Below, in pieces: positions 8,770-16,813 of a stretch of 64,000 nt of DNA. The DNA is from Halovenus halobia. GTDB taxonomy: Archaea; Halobacteriota; Halobacteria; Halobacteriales; Haloarculaceae. Both the position numbers and the translations under genes were made by a program. The notes below the pieces were generated by a model. The model saw nothing but the letters and a program-made list of their open reading frames with translations, did not search any database and was not told the DNA's origin. The stretch lies in assembly GCF_051414135.1 (NCBI RefSeq), contig NZ_JBLKOA010000001.1, positions 310,001 to 374,000 of the forward strand. Direction: 5' to 3'. How positions within the stretch are numbered: position 1 is the stretch's first letter; each line of letters begins with the position of its first letter.

Positions 8770-9075
8770 TCACTCGACGTGGACGCGAGTGACGTGGCCG
8801 CCACAGCCACATTGGTCGATGTATTCCCAGTCAATGGACCGCCCGTCGTACTCAGCCAGCGCGTCGTAGAGAAATGACGACGGATGGCCTAACTCGCCGT
8901 GAGTCACGAGATTGACGTGGTTGCCGGTGGTCGTGTGCTTGATCGCGCTGATCCCGTCACGAACCGCTCGGTCCGGGGCGTCAGCGTAGGCGTCTGTTTC
9001 GAGATTAACAGACCAAGAGTTGTCGTGTATCTCGTCGGTGACTGGTCTCGCGTCGTGGTCGTCTGCTGATGCCAT
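8770..9075 (-). CDS. CGCGG-motif peptide, candidate radical-SAM-modified RiPP precursor
   Basis: 101 aa, acidic. The C-terminal motif DQCGCGGHVTRVHVE ends the protein. The HNSWSVNLE segment and NLVTHGELGHPSSFLYDAL core match what I recall of a haloarchaeal family described as CGCGG-type proteins, proposed to be modified by a radical SAM/SPASM enzyme. That proposal is a bioinformatic inference, not a demonstrated product. Two closely spaced Cys near the end would be the modification site. No radical SAM gene is visible anywhere in this window, so the maturase, if any, is elsewhere. The gene lies between the membrane protein pair and a peroxiredoxin, all on the minus strand. Confidence 0.65.
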   Translation of the reverse strand: MASADDHDARPVTDEIHDNSWSVNLETDAYADAPDRAVRDGISAIKHTTTGNHVNLVTHGELGHPSSFLYDALAEYDGRSIDWEYIDQCGCGGHVTRVHVE

Positions 9076-9138
9076 ACGCCACTGTTCAGTTTCGTTACAC
9101 TTCAGTGCTGTCCACCTTCTCGGCCGCTGGGAACCCAG

Positions 9139-9618
9139 TTACTGCTCCTGCACGACGCCAAGAATCTCCTCGTAGTCGGGTTCGTTGGTCGGGTCATCGG
9201 CGACCCAGTCGTAAACGACTGTGCCGTCGTTGTCGATCACGAACACCGCACGGTTGGCAATGCCGTAGAGACCGAGGTCGGCAATATCTATTTCCAGCCC
9301 GTAGGCGCGGATTGCCTCGCCGGACATGTCGCTGACGAGGTCGAACTCGATACCGTGTTCTTCTCTGAACGACCCCTGACTGAACGGAGAGTCTGCGCTG
9401 AGTCCAAGCAGCGTCGCGCCTGCATCCTCGAAGGCGTCGAGATGGCCCTGGAATGCGACCATCTCGTTGGTGCACGGTGGCGTAAAGGCACCGGGGAAGG
9501 TAGCGAGGACGACTGGACCGTCTCCGATGTGGTCGGCAAGGTCGAACGGTTCGTGGTCGCTCGTTCCAACTGTCGCGGTGAATGTCGGTGCGTCGTCGCC
9601 GGTCTGTGGTGTTGTCAT
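9139..9618 (-). CDS. Peroxiredoxin (AhpC/TSA, 1-Cys type)
   Basis: 159 aa thioredoxin-fold peroxidase that reduces hydrogen peroxide and organic peroxides. The active-site motif FPGAFTPPC places the peroxidatic Cys at residue 49, with Thr46. There is no second Cys in the protein, so it should be a 1-Cys peroxiredoxin needing an external thiol. The start ATG 9618 is preceded by an AT-rich TTTTATC element about 24-32 bases upstream. Confidence 0.9.
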   Translation of the reverse strand: MTTPQTGDDAPTFTATVGTSDHEPFDLADHIGDGPVVLATFPGAFTPPCTNEMVAFQGHLDAFEDAGATLLGLSADSPFSQGSFREEHGIEFDLVSDMSGEAIRAYGLEIDIADLGLYGIANRAVFVIDNDGTVVYDWVADDPTNEPDYEEILGVVQEQ

Positions 9619-9640
9619 CGTTTATACACTAGGGCTCGGT

Positions 9641-9650
9641 TTTGATAAAA
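9641..9650 (-). promoter_or_regulatory. TATA box of the peroxiredoxin gene
   Basis: On the minus strand the sequence reads TTTTATCAAA, 23-32 bases before ATG 9618, the spacing of a leaderless haloarchaeal promoter. Confidence 0.45.
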
Positions 9651-9746
9651 GTAGAGCCGAATGGGTATGGTACGCACACGCTTCGATTCACGCTATCCGT
9701 GCCACGACGACCAAATTCACAGCGTATCTGCTCGGGGAGTCGGACT

Positions 9747-9780
9747 CGGCCCAGTTCCCAGTGGCGTTGGGAACGGGCCG
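9747..9780 (-). terminator. GC-rich hairpin after the saccharopine-dehydrogenase-like gene
   Basis: CGGCCC-A-GTTCCCA, a 7-base loop, then TGGGAAC-G-GGCCG forms a 13-pair stem with one internal mismatch. It lies 13 bases past the stop of the minus-strand gene ending at 9793. It may act as a 3' end or RNA-stability element. Archaeal terminators are usually T-rich rather than hairpins, so the role is uncertain. Confidence 0.35.
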
Positions 9781-9792
9781 ACCCGGCGACCC

Positions 9793-11061
9793 TCAGTTTG
9801 AAGAGTCGTCGTATTCGCCGACTGTAATGGTAAACTCCGCGTCACGGAGCCGGTCAGCCAGTGGTTCACCAATCGCCGACGCAGGCGTCAGGACGCCACC
9901 GGACAGCGGTGAGTCGACTTCCCCACGCAGGAGACAGACCGCAGATTCACCGAGCATTCGAGCAGTTGCGCCGTACCCTGGGTCTCGGTTTGCTCCGACG
10001 ACCGACTCGACCACGAAGGGCCCGTCCTCGCCGGTACCACGGCCGAGTGCTCGCACGGTAAAGCGGCCGTTCTCCATCTGCTTTTCCGACGGTCCTTCGC
10101 CGGGGTCAGGGAAGACGAACTGTTCGAGTGCTGACCGGGTGGGTGCGAACGACATCCCGAGCGTGAACAGGTTGATGCCCCCGGCGACAAGTCCTGCGGC
10201 AGTCGCACCACCGACGCTCCGACCGGTTGGGATGACCTCAGAACAGCGGAACTCCCGCCCGTAGGGATAGTCGAGCAGGGCGTTACTGCGGCGGATTATT
10301 CGCTCGTTCACTGGCGCCATCGGCGAGGGTGCGGTCCACGCCCCGCGGAGCCTGTCGTTTTTGAACCAGCGTTGCTCACCGCGGTCAACACCGTTTCGCT
10401 CTCCGGCCGGAGCCAGCGAATAGGGGTTCCGCAGTGTCTCTCGGGCGACTGGGTCGCTTGAGGCCGCTTCGAACATCTCTGCCGCGCTCGCGAGTGTCCC
10501 GCCGCTCACTCCGCCGCTGGTGTTCTCGACGTAGAGCCGAACCGTATCACAGGGCGCGCCGAACTCCTCGCGTGCGAAATTCTGGGCACGGAGTGTCCCC
10601 AGGTCGGCCGGTACCGAGTCGAACCCGCAACTGTGGACGATGCGGGCGTCGTTCTCGACGGCGCTGTCGTGGTAGCGGTCGATAATCTCACGCACCCAGG
10701 TGACCTCGCCGGTCAAGTCACAGTAGTCTGTTCCTGCCTCGACGCAGGCCTCGACCAGCTTCGTCCCGTATTTCGTGTACGGGCCGACGGTCGTACAGAC
10801 GACTGCTGTCTTCTCGGCAATTCTGTCCAGACTATCCTTGTCCGTTGCGTCACCGAGTACGATTGGCACCTCGTCCCACTCGTCACTCGCTTCCTGCAGT
10901 TCTGTGGCCACGTCATCCAGTTTCTGCTCGTTGCGGCCACCAATCGCCAGCGCAAGCTTTGCTGGACTGTACCGCTCGGTGAGATACTCGGCAACGAGTT
11001 CACCGGCAATGCCGGTGGCGCCCCACACGACGATATCGTACTCTGGGTCATCCTCTGGCAT
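9793..11061 (-). CDS. Saccharopine dehydrogenase-like / trans-acting enoyl reductase family protein
   Basis: 422 aa. The N-terminal Rossmann fold has GATGIAGEL at residues 14-22 and matches the saccharopine dehydrogenase NADP-binding domain. The C-terminal part resembles the family that includes the mycobacterial trans-acting enoyl reductase of lipid synthesis. In archaea such proteins may act on isoprenoid or other lipid substrates, which is inference. It starts at ATG 11061 and has its own upstream region of about 60 bp before the winged-helix gene. No lysine-pathway gene is nearby, arguing against a role as true saccharopine dehydrogenase. Confidence 0.85.
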   Translation of the reverse strand: MPEDDPEYDIVVWGATGIAGELVAEYLTERYSPAKLALAIGGRNEQKLDDVATELQEASDEWDEVPIVLGDATDKDSLDRIAEKTAVVCTTVGPYTKYGTKLVEACVEAGTDYCDLTGEVTWVREIIDRYHDSAVENDARIVHSCGFDSVPADLGTLRAQNFAREEFGAPCDTVRLYVENTSGGVSGGTLASAAEMFEAASSDPVARETLRNPYSLAPAGERNGVDRGEQRWFKNDRLRGAWTAPSPMAPVNERIIRRSNALLDYPYGREFRCSEVIPTGRSVGGATAAGLVAGGINLFTLGMSFAPTRSALEQFVFPDPGEGPSEKQMENGRFTVRALGRGTGEDGPFVVESVVGANRDPGYGATARMLGESAVCLLRGEVDSPLSGGVLTPASAIGEPLADRLRDAEFTITVGEYDDSSN

Positions 11062-11124
11062 ATGTACTGTTACACAGTTGAATGGTCAACCGCTAAACGA
11101 TTGTGAAACGACGTCGCAAGGAGA

Positions 11125-11337
11125 CTAGCTCTCTTTTCGAGGGTCTCGTACCAATTCGTACAATCCAGTCCCCTCGTGCCGCTTCTGGACGTACTCTGCC
11201 GCAAGGAGTACGTTAAGCCGATTGTGGATGTGCTGGCGTGAATACGTCAACTCCGCTGCCAGATAGCCGACCGTACATCGACCATCGGCCAACATCTCCA
11301 CAATAGCGCAATCGGCTTCGGTTAGGTCTACGGACAC
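11125..11337 (-). CDS. Small winged helix-turn-helix protein
   Basis: 70 aa, almost entirely a wHTH domain: helix LTEADCAIVEML, then VGYLAAELTYSRQHIHNRLNVL as the turn and recognition helix, then a beta wing with EGTGLYELV. Typical of haloarchaeal single-domain DNA-binding regulators. It lies upstream of the saccharopine-dehydrogenase-like gene on the same strand and may regulate it. Confidence 0.75.
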   Translation of the reverse strand: MSVDLTEADCAIVEMLADGRCTVGYLAAELTYSRQHIHNRLNVLLAAEYVQKRHEGTGLYELVRDPRKES

Positions 11338-11452
11338 AGTACCTGTTCACTCACGAGGGCCACACGTATTACTTTCTAACTTCCTAGACTGAGGTTACAA
11401 ACACACTTTACAGATGGTAAAATACAACACGAATGTATACATACGAGAATCG

Positions 11453-11526
11453 GAGAAGCGCGCCACAGGAGCGTAACTGTGGCCGCCTGCTGGAACAGGC
11501 GACCGCGCTTCTCGGAGGCGAGAAGC
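11453..11526. ncRNA. Candidate structured RNA: two hairpins enclosed by a 10-bp stem
   Basis: A perfect outer stem GAGAAGCGCG (11453-11462) with CGCGCTTCTC (11504-11513) encloses two perfect 6-bp hairpins: CCACAG/CTGTGG (11463-11482) and CGCCTG/CAGGCG (11484-11501). The 3' strand GCTTCTC can instead pair with GAGAAGC at 11520-11526, a mutually exclusive second fold. It lies in the 273-bp gap between the divergent wHTH gene and the HNH gene, about 100 bases before the latter. Neither strand nor function is established; the gap holds no other gene that I can support. Confidence 0.45.
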
Positions 11527-11610
11527 AATGCAAGATACAAGAGAATCACACAAAGAAGTTACTGGGAATCGTTCGAACGACCACCGACACACATCATTGG
11601 GAAGAGGCAG

Positions 11611-12387
11611 ATGACTCGGCGATATCGCGACGCTGCGTTTCTTCGTGAACAGTACGTTCGCAAGCAGAAATCGGCTCCTGAGATTGCAGTCCTCTGTAAC
11701 GTCTCTTCAAGTACGATCAGCCGCTGGCTGGATCGTCATGAAATCGAGCGCGACCGTCGATATCAGGACCGAGAATGGCTTCTCCGACAGTATGTCTTCC
11801 GACGGCGTGGCCAACAGGAGATAGCAGCGGATTGTGGGGTCGCAAAGACGACAATCTGTTACTGGCTCTCACGACACGAAATCACTGATGGCGAATCTAT
11901 GGAATCTGATACGTGCGAGTCCTGCGGAAAATCGTTCCGGTACTATCCCTCTGTTGGAGACTGAACATTCTGCTCAACTACGTGCGCCAATGAAACACGG
12001 AAACGGCAGGTTGAGGTCACCTGCCCGAACTGTGAGACGTCTTTCGAGCGCTGGGCGTCACTTGACACTGAATACTGTTCCATGGCTTGCTGGGGCGAAG
12101 ATTACAAAACTAACACTGACGGCTACTATCTCGGACTTTGGCGACAACAACGAGAAAAAGCCCTAACACGTGATAATTATGAGTGCACGGTTTGTGGAAT
12201 CACAGACGAAGCACATCGAGCGAAATTTGGCCGTGGGCTGGAGGTCCATCATGAGACTCCTGTTCGGTTATTTAAAAAGTGGGACAAATCTCCAGAAGAC
12301 GCCCATGTATTGCGGAATCTCACGACTGTATGCCGGACACACCATCCAGATGCACCCGGTAATACTGTTGACCCGAGTGATTCATGA
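11611..12387 (+). pseudogene. HNH endonuclease gene interrupted by an in-frame TGA
   Basis: One continuous frame codes for two N-terminal helix-turn-helix units (residues about 6-40 and 49-83, e.g. VSSSTISRWLDRHEI and VAKTTICYWLSRHEI). A zinc ribbon starting CESCGKSF follows, then another CPNCETSF, and last an HNH domain (CTVCG, LEVHHETPVRLF, LTTVCRTHH). A TGA at 11962-11964 (codon 118) interrupts the first zinc ribbon between SVGD and TFCSTTC, where homologous ribbons simply continue. GGA-to-TGA would explain it. HTH-HNH proteins of this kind are probable free-standing homing-type endonucleases. The gene sits next to tRNA-Val. The ATG 11611 has AGAGG just upstream. Confidence 0.75.
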
Positions 12388-12440
12388 TGATATAAACTTG
12401 GTTGCCGACTCTTGAGAGAATATGTAAGAAATTTGGGGAG

Positions 12441-12515
12441 TGGGTTTGGGCAGATTTGAACTGCCGGCCTCCTCCATGTCAAGGAGGTGTCATAACCGAA
12501 CTAGACCACAAACCC
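12441..12515 (-). tRNA. tRNA-Val (GAC)
   Basis: Read on the minus strand: a 7-bp acceptor stem GGGTTTG/CAAACCC, a D arm with AGTTCGGTTA, an anticodon stem CCTCC/GGAGG with loop TTGACAT (anticodon GAC), a T arm GGCAG-TTCAAAT-CTGCC, and discriminator A. CCA is not encoded. It lies between the HNH pseudogene and tpiA. No intron is seen. Confidence 0.95.
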
Positions 12516-12659
12516 TCGCTTGCAATCACCAGTTGATGGCAGGGACAATTAAAGGTCACGAATTAGTCCCAACGCCCTCTGGGGGTGACCCGTTTTCAGT
12601 GTGCTGGCCGTCACAGCTACGACGCAACCTATTTGTCTCCGCCGGTCACGAACAGCAGT

Positions 12660-13301
12660 ATGTTCGTCCTTGTCAATTTGAAAGCCTATCCCTGTGACCC
12701 TGTTGCGGTGGCCGAGGCCGCTGCCTCGGTCGACAGCGGTCCCGCTGAGGTTGCTATCGCCCCGCAGGCCGCTCACCTCTCGGCCGTCGCCGACACTGGG
12801 GTGCAAACATGGGCCCAACACGTCAGCCCAGTCGAGCACGGCAGCCATACCGGAAGTACGCTCGCCGAGGCCGCCGCCGACGCCGGCGCGACTGGCACGC
12901 TGCTCAACCACTCCGAGAACCGCCTGAAATTCGCCGACATCGACGGCAGTCTGGCCGCCGCCGACCGTGTCGACTTCGGAACCTGCGTCTGTGCGAACAA
13001 TCCCGACCAGATTCGCGCGGCGGCGGCGCTCGGTCCTGACGCTGTCGCTGTCGAACCGCCGGAGCTCATCGGCACCGGAACGCCCGTCAGCAAGGCCGAC
13101 CCGGATATCGTCCGCGACGCTGTCGAGGCCGCCGAGTCGGTCGACCCCAGCGTCGATGTCTACTGCGGCGCTGGAATCTCGACGGGTGAAGATGTCGTTG
13201 CCGCCCGCGAACTCGGTGCAGATGGCGTCTTGCTGGCAAGCGGCGTCGCCAAAGCTGACGACCCCGCAGCGGCGCTGCAGGACCTCGTCGCTCCGTTGTA
13301 A
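12660..13301 (+). CDS. tpiA: Triosephosphate isomerase
   Basis: 213 aa, the short archaeal form of the TIM barrel. It interconverts glyceraldehyde-3-phosphate and dihydroxyacetone phosphate. Visible are N-K near the start (VNLKAY), catalytic His in LLNHSENR, catalytic Glu in VEPPELIGTG, and the phosphate-binding YCGAGIS and GVLLASGV loops. The start is ATG 12660, 25 codons into a longer open frame, and fits the family N-terminus MFVLVNLKAYP. It is separated from the tRNA by about 145 bp. Confidence 0.95.
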   Translation: MFVLVNLKAYPCDPVAVAEAAASVDSGPAEVAIAPQAAHLSAVADTGVQTWAQHVSPVEHGSHTGSTLAEAAADAGATGTLLNHSENRLKFADIDGSLAAADRVDFGTCVCANNPDQIRAAAALGPDAVAVEPPELIGTGTPVSKADPDIVRDAVEAAESVDPSVDVYCGAGISTGEDVVAARELGADGVLLASGVAKADDPAAALQDLVAPL

Positions 13302-13352
13302 GTTACCGTTGGATGACACAGGGTCTTTGTCCGCCCGGACCAAGAGTTAGGT

Positions 13353-14888
13353 ATGCGTGTTGCCGTACTCGGCGCAGGATACGCCGGACTGACAGTCGCC
13401 CGCCGCCTCGAACGCTTACTCCCGCCAGCGGTAGATATCGTCGTCGTCAACGAGTCGACCGACCACCTCGTTCAGCACGAACTCCATCGACTCATTCGCT
13501 ATCCTGACCTCGAATCAGCCATCACTGTCTCGCTCGAGAAGATTCTCTCTCGCGCCGAACTCAGACAGGCAACGGTAACCGACCTCGATACCGACGCCGG
13601 CACTGCCACGCTTGAGACTCCCGATGGAACCGAAGCGCTCGAATACGACCTCGCTGCGGTCTGTCTCGGCGCTGAAACTGAATTCTACGGGCTGGATGGT
13701 GTCGAAGCGTACGCCACGCCGTTGAAATCAGTCGACGATGCCACAGCAATTCGGGAGTCAGCGCTGGACAGCGAGGGAGAAAACGCCATCGTCGGCGGTG
13801 GCGGACTTTCCGGGATTCAGGCCGCTGGCGAACTCGCAGCACTCTCGGACCGCGAGGAGTTGGACCTCGATGTCCGAATTGTCGAGATGGCCGACCGTAT
13901 CGCACCGGGGTTCGACGAAGCCTTCGCCACGGCAGTCAGAGAAGAACTCGAAGCCCGCGGCGTCACCATCGAGACTGGCGTTGCGGTAGACTCCGCTGAC
14001 GAGGAAACGGTCAATCTCGACGATGGACGCTCGCTCGGCGCAGCGGTGTTCGTCTGGACTGGTGGCATCCGCGGCCCAGCGGCGATGGGTGGCGAGCGCC
14101 GCGCTGCTGCCCGGGACCTCCAAGTCAGCGACAGTACCTTCGTCGTCGGCGACGCAGCAGCCCTCACTGACGAGAACGGCCAACCTGTGCCGGCAAGCGC
14201 ACAGACTGCTACCCGCCAGGCCCGCGTCGCGGCGACAAACATCGCCGCGCTTGCCGGGGCAGACGGTGCTGATATCTCGGTCGACACCGCGGTTTCCGAC
14301 GAAGGCAATGACGGTGACGATGTCTCGGAGACGCCGCTCGAATCTCGCCCCGAACTGTCTGTCTACAACCCCGAAACGGCTGGCTGGGTCGTCAGCATCG
14401 GCGACGGCGCAGTCGCACAGGTTGGCCCCTTCATCTTCAGCGGTGAACCAGCCAAGGCGGCCAAAGCCGCAATTGGCGTCGGTCATCTCGGCTCCGTCGG
14501 TGCAATCCGGCAGGCCTCCGAACTGGTCGCCGAGGAACTGGACTGGCCGACCGCGGGCGGCAAACTCGACGCCTTCGATGGCAAACCCGCCGACAGACTC
14601 CCAACAGACCCGGGGTCGCCGAGCGAACTTGGCGGGCCAGCATTTGCTGTCCTCGCCGCCGTCCAGCAGGTAGTCGGCGACGGCCAATCCATCGACCTGA
14701 CGGCGCTGACGCGGCCGACTGACCGGAGCTATCCCGGCAATCCGTTCGCAAATGTTCAGCAAACGCTCGTCGACTCCTTCGAGGCTGCCTTTGGAGGCTC
14801 TACAGAGACCGGCGAGAGTGTCGAAATTGATGTTGTCGAAGATGGCGCGTCAGAGAGCGACGGTGCGGACGCCGACGACGGAGAGTAA
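13353..14888 (+). CDS. NAD(P)/FAD-dependent oxidoreductase, NDH-2-like
   Basis: 511 aa flavoprotein of the pyridine nucleotide-disulfide reductase fold. FAD-binding GAGYAGL (residues 7-13), NAD-binding GGGGLSGIQAA (about 147-157), and FVVGDAAAL for the second FAD contact are visible. The layout resembles type II NADH:quinone dehydrogenases. The last about 100 residues are extra and acidic. MenB follows on the same strand 52 bp later. Transfer of electrons from NADH to menaquinone is a plausible but unproven role. Confidence 0.85.
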   Translation: MRVAVLGAGYAGLTVARRLERLLPPAVDIVVVNESTDHLVQHELHRLIRYPDLESAITVSLEKILSRAELRQATVTDLDTDAGTATLETPDGTEALEYDLAAVCLGAETEFYGLDGVEAYATPLKSVDDATAIRESALDSEGENAIVGGGGLSGIQAAGELAALSDREELDLDVRIVEMADRIAPGFDEAFATAVREELEARGVTIETGVAVDSADEETVNLDDGRSLGAAVFVWTGGIRGPAAMGGERRAAARDLQVSDSTFVVGDAAALTDENGQPVPASAQTATRQARVAATNIAALAGADGADISVDTAVSDEGNDGDDVSETPLESRPELSVYNPETAGWVVSIGDGAVAQVGPFIFSGEPAKAAKAAIGVGHLGSVGAIRQASELVAEELDWPTAGGKLDAFDGKPADRLPTDPGSPSELGGPAFAVLAAVQQVVGDGQSIDLTALTRPTDRSYPGNPFANVQQTLVDSFEAAFGGSTETGESVEIDVVEDGASESDGADADDGE

Positions 14889-14940
14889 GCCCCGACTGGT
14901 CGACAACAACCATTTTGACCGGCCCGTCCCGATGTGAGAT

Positions 14941-15831
14941 ATGGTTTCGGAACTGTTCGACGACTCGCGCTGGGAGTCTGTTTCGGCGTTCGATTTCACC
15001 GACATTACCTACCACCGCGGGACTGACGTGCCCGCGGTCCGCATCGCCTTCGACCGTCCGGATGTGCGCAATGCCTTCCGCCCGGAGACGGTTGACCAAC
15101 TGTACACGGCGCTGGACCACGCCCGCAAACAGCCTGACGTTGGCTGTATCCTCCTGACTGGCAACGGCCCCTCCTCGAAAGACGGCGGCTGGGCGTTCTG
15201 TTCCGGCGGCGACCAGCAGATCCGTGGCGAGTCGGGCTACGAGTACGAGGACGACGACAACACGGCGTCACAGGCCGGCGTTGGCCGCCTCCACATTCTC
15301 GAAGTCCAGCGACTCATCCGATTTATGCCAAAGCCGGTCATCTGCGTCGCGCCGGGGTGGGCGGTCGGCGGCGGCCACTCCCTGCACGTCGTCTGTGACA
15401 TGACGATTGCCAGCGAGAACGCGGTCTTCAAACAGACTGACGCCGACGTTGGTTCCTACGACGCTGGCTTTGGCTCTGCGTATCTCGCCCGGCAGGTCGG
15501 CCAGAAGAAGGCCCGCGAGATTTTCTTCCTCGGCCGCGATTACGACGCCGAAGAGGCCGCGGAGATGGGGATGGTCAACGAAGTCACCGACCACGAGGAA
15601 CTCGAGGATGTGGCGCTGGAGTGGGCCGACGCCATTACCCGCAAGTCACCGATGGCGATTCGGATGCTCAAGTACGCCTTCAATATGATTGATGACGGGA
15701 TGGTCGGCCAGCAGGTCTTTGCCGGCGAGGCCACGCGACTGGGCTACATGACCGAGGAAGCCCAAGAGGGTCGAGACGCCTTCAACGAGAAGCGGGAACC
15801 GGAGTTCCGGCAGTTCCCGTGGCACTTTTAG
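14941..15831 (+). CDS. menB: 1,4-dihydroxy-2-naphthoyl-CoA synthase
   Basis: 296 aa crotonase-fold enzyme of menaquinone synthesis that cyclises o-succinylbenzoyl-CoA. Typical MenB features are visible: FDRPDVRNAFRPET, the GGWAFCSGGDQ loop, VGGGHSLHVVCDMTIAS, SYDAGFGSAYLAR and the C-terminal REPEFRQFPWHF end. The length matches the family. It ends tail-to-tail with an aldo/keto reductase gene, the stops overlapping by three bases. No other men genes are adjacent. Confidence 0.93.
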   Translation: MVSELFDDSRWESVSAFDFTDITYHRGTDVPAVRIAFDRPDVRNAFRPETVDQLYTALDHARKQPDVGCILLTGNGPSSKDGGWAFCSGGDQQIRGESGYEYEDDDNTASQAGVGRLHILEVQRLIRFMPKPVICVAPGWAVGGGHSLHVVCDMTIASENAVFKQTDADVGSYDAGFGSAYLARQVGQKKAREIFFLGRDYDAEEAAEMGMVNEVTDHEELEDVALEWADAITRKSPMAIRMLKYAFNMIDDGMVGQQVFAGEATRLGYMTEEAQEGRDAFNEKREPEFRQFPWHF

Positions 15832-16646
15832 ACGCCTAGCTGCCCGCGAACCATCGACATGCCCGTCTGGAGGAGGGAAGGACGAGTTATTTGGTCGTGC
15901 TCCGCTCGCGTGAGTTTGAAATCGAAGATGTCGATGTTGTCGGCCAGATGTGACCGAGAGGTCGACATCGGGATTGTCATCACGTTCTCGTGTTGAGTCG
16001 CCCACCGAATCGCAACCTGTGGACCGCTCTTGCCGTACGCGGTGCCGATGTCGGCGAGCAGTTCGTCGTCGATGGCACCGCCGTTTGCCAGCGGACTGTA
16101 CCCCGTCAGAATCACATCTTCTTGCTGGCAGTACGAGAGCAGTTCGCGCTGTGGCCACCACGGATGAAAGAGCACCTGGTTCGTGAAGATGCCCGTATCG
16201 GTCAGTTGCTGGGCCCGTTTGAGTCGGTCCACGCCGAAGTTGCTGACACCGATAAAGCGGGTCAGGTCTTGGCGCACACACTCGTCGAGTCCATCGATGA
16301 CTGTCGGCAGGTCCGCCAGCGGGTGCGGCCAGTGAATCAACAGCAGGTCGACCTGCTCGACATCGAGTCGCGCCACGCTCTTTCGCGCTGACTCCACGAT
16401 ATCGTCGACGCTTCTGTTTTGGGGATTGACCTTCGTCGTCAGGAATAACTCCGAACGGTCGACGTCTGATTCGGCGATGGCTCGCCCGACACCGCGTTCG
16501 TTCTCGTACAACTGTGCGGTATCGACGTGGCGATAGCCCTCCTCCAGTGCCATCGAGACGCTCTCGTAGGCAACTTCGGTCTCCATCTGCCACGTCCCGA
16601 CACCGACTTTCGGGACGTCGACGCCTGATTTTGTGACGTATTCCAT
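15828..16646 (-). CDS. Aldo/keto reductase
   Basis: 272 aa NADPH-dependent TIM-barrel oxidoreductase. The catalytic tetrad is seen: Asp and Tyr in HVDTAQLYENE, Lys in TTKVNP, His in LIHWPHP. The frame extends upstream to 16805, but homologues begin at the beta strand near MEYVTKSGVDVPK, so ATG 16646 is used. Substrate unknown. Divergent from aglJ, with about 165 bp between the starts. Confidence 0.88.
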   Translation of the reverse strand: MEYVTKSGVDVPKVGVGTWQMETEVAYESVSMALEEGYRHVDTAQLYENERGVGRAIAESDVDRSELFLTTKVNPQNRSVDDIVESARKSVARLDVEQVDLLLIHWPHPLADLPTVIDGLDECVRQDLTRFIGVSNFGVDRLKRAQQLTDTGIFTNQVLFHPWWPQRELLSYCQQEDVILTGYSPLANGGAIDDELLADIGTAYGKSGPQVAIRWATQHENVMTIPMSTSRSHLADNIDIFDFKLTRAEHDQITRPSLLQTGMSMVRGQLGV

Positions 16647-16813
16647 ACTGTAAATAGGGTCTGAATACTCAAAGTGGTATTGATTGGTGTTCGTGACCAC
16701 TGCACACAGTAGCCGTCCATCTGGCTGAACGTCCCCACGACGACGGGTCAATTTTGCCCACCCGCTACCGGACGAACACGTACGTTTTTTTGTGTCAGTC
16801 ATCAACTGTGGGT

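Noticed and set aside
11962..11964. TGA as selenocysteine in the HNH gene
   Set aside because: Haloarchaea are not known to have selenocysteine machinery, and no SECIS-like element was recognised.
12549..13343. Long minus-strand frame over tpiA
   Set aside because: Antisense frame of a well-supported gene; composition is typical of GC-rich shadow frames.
13758..14762. Long minus-strand frame over the NDH-2-like gene
   Set aside because: Shadow of the real gene; no domain or start context.
15646..16593. Arg-rich minus-strand frame over menB and the aldo/keto reductase
   Set aside because: Overlaps two real genes in a different frame and is Arg/Ser-rich with no motif.
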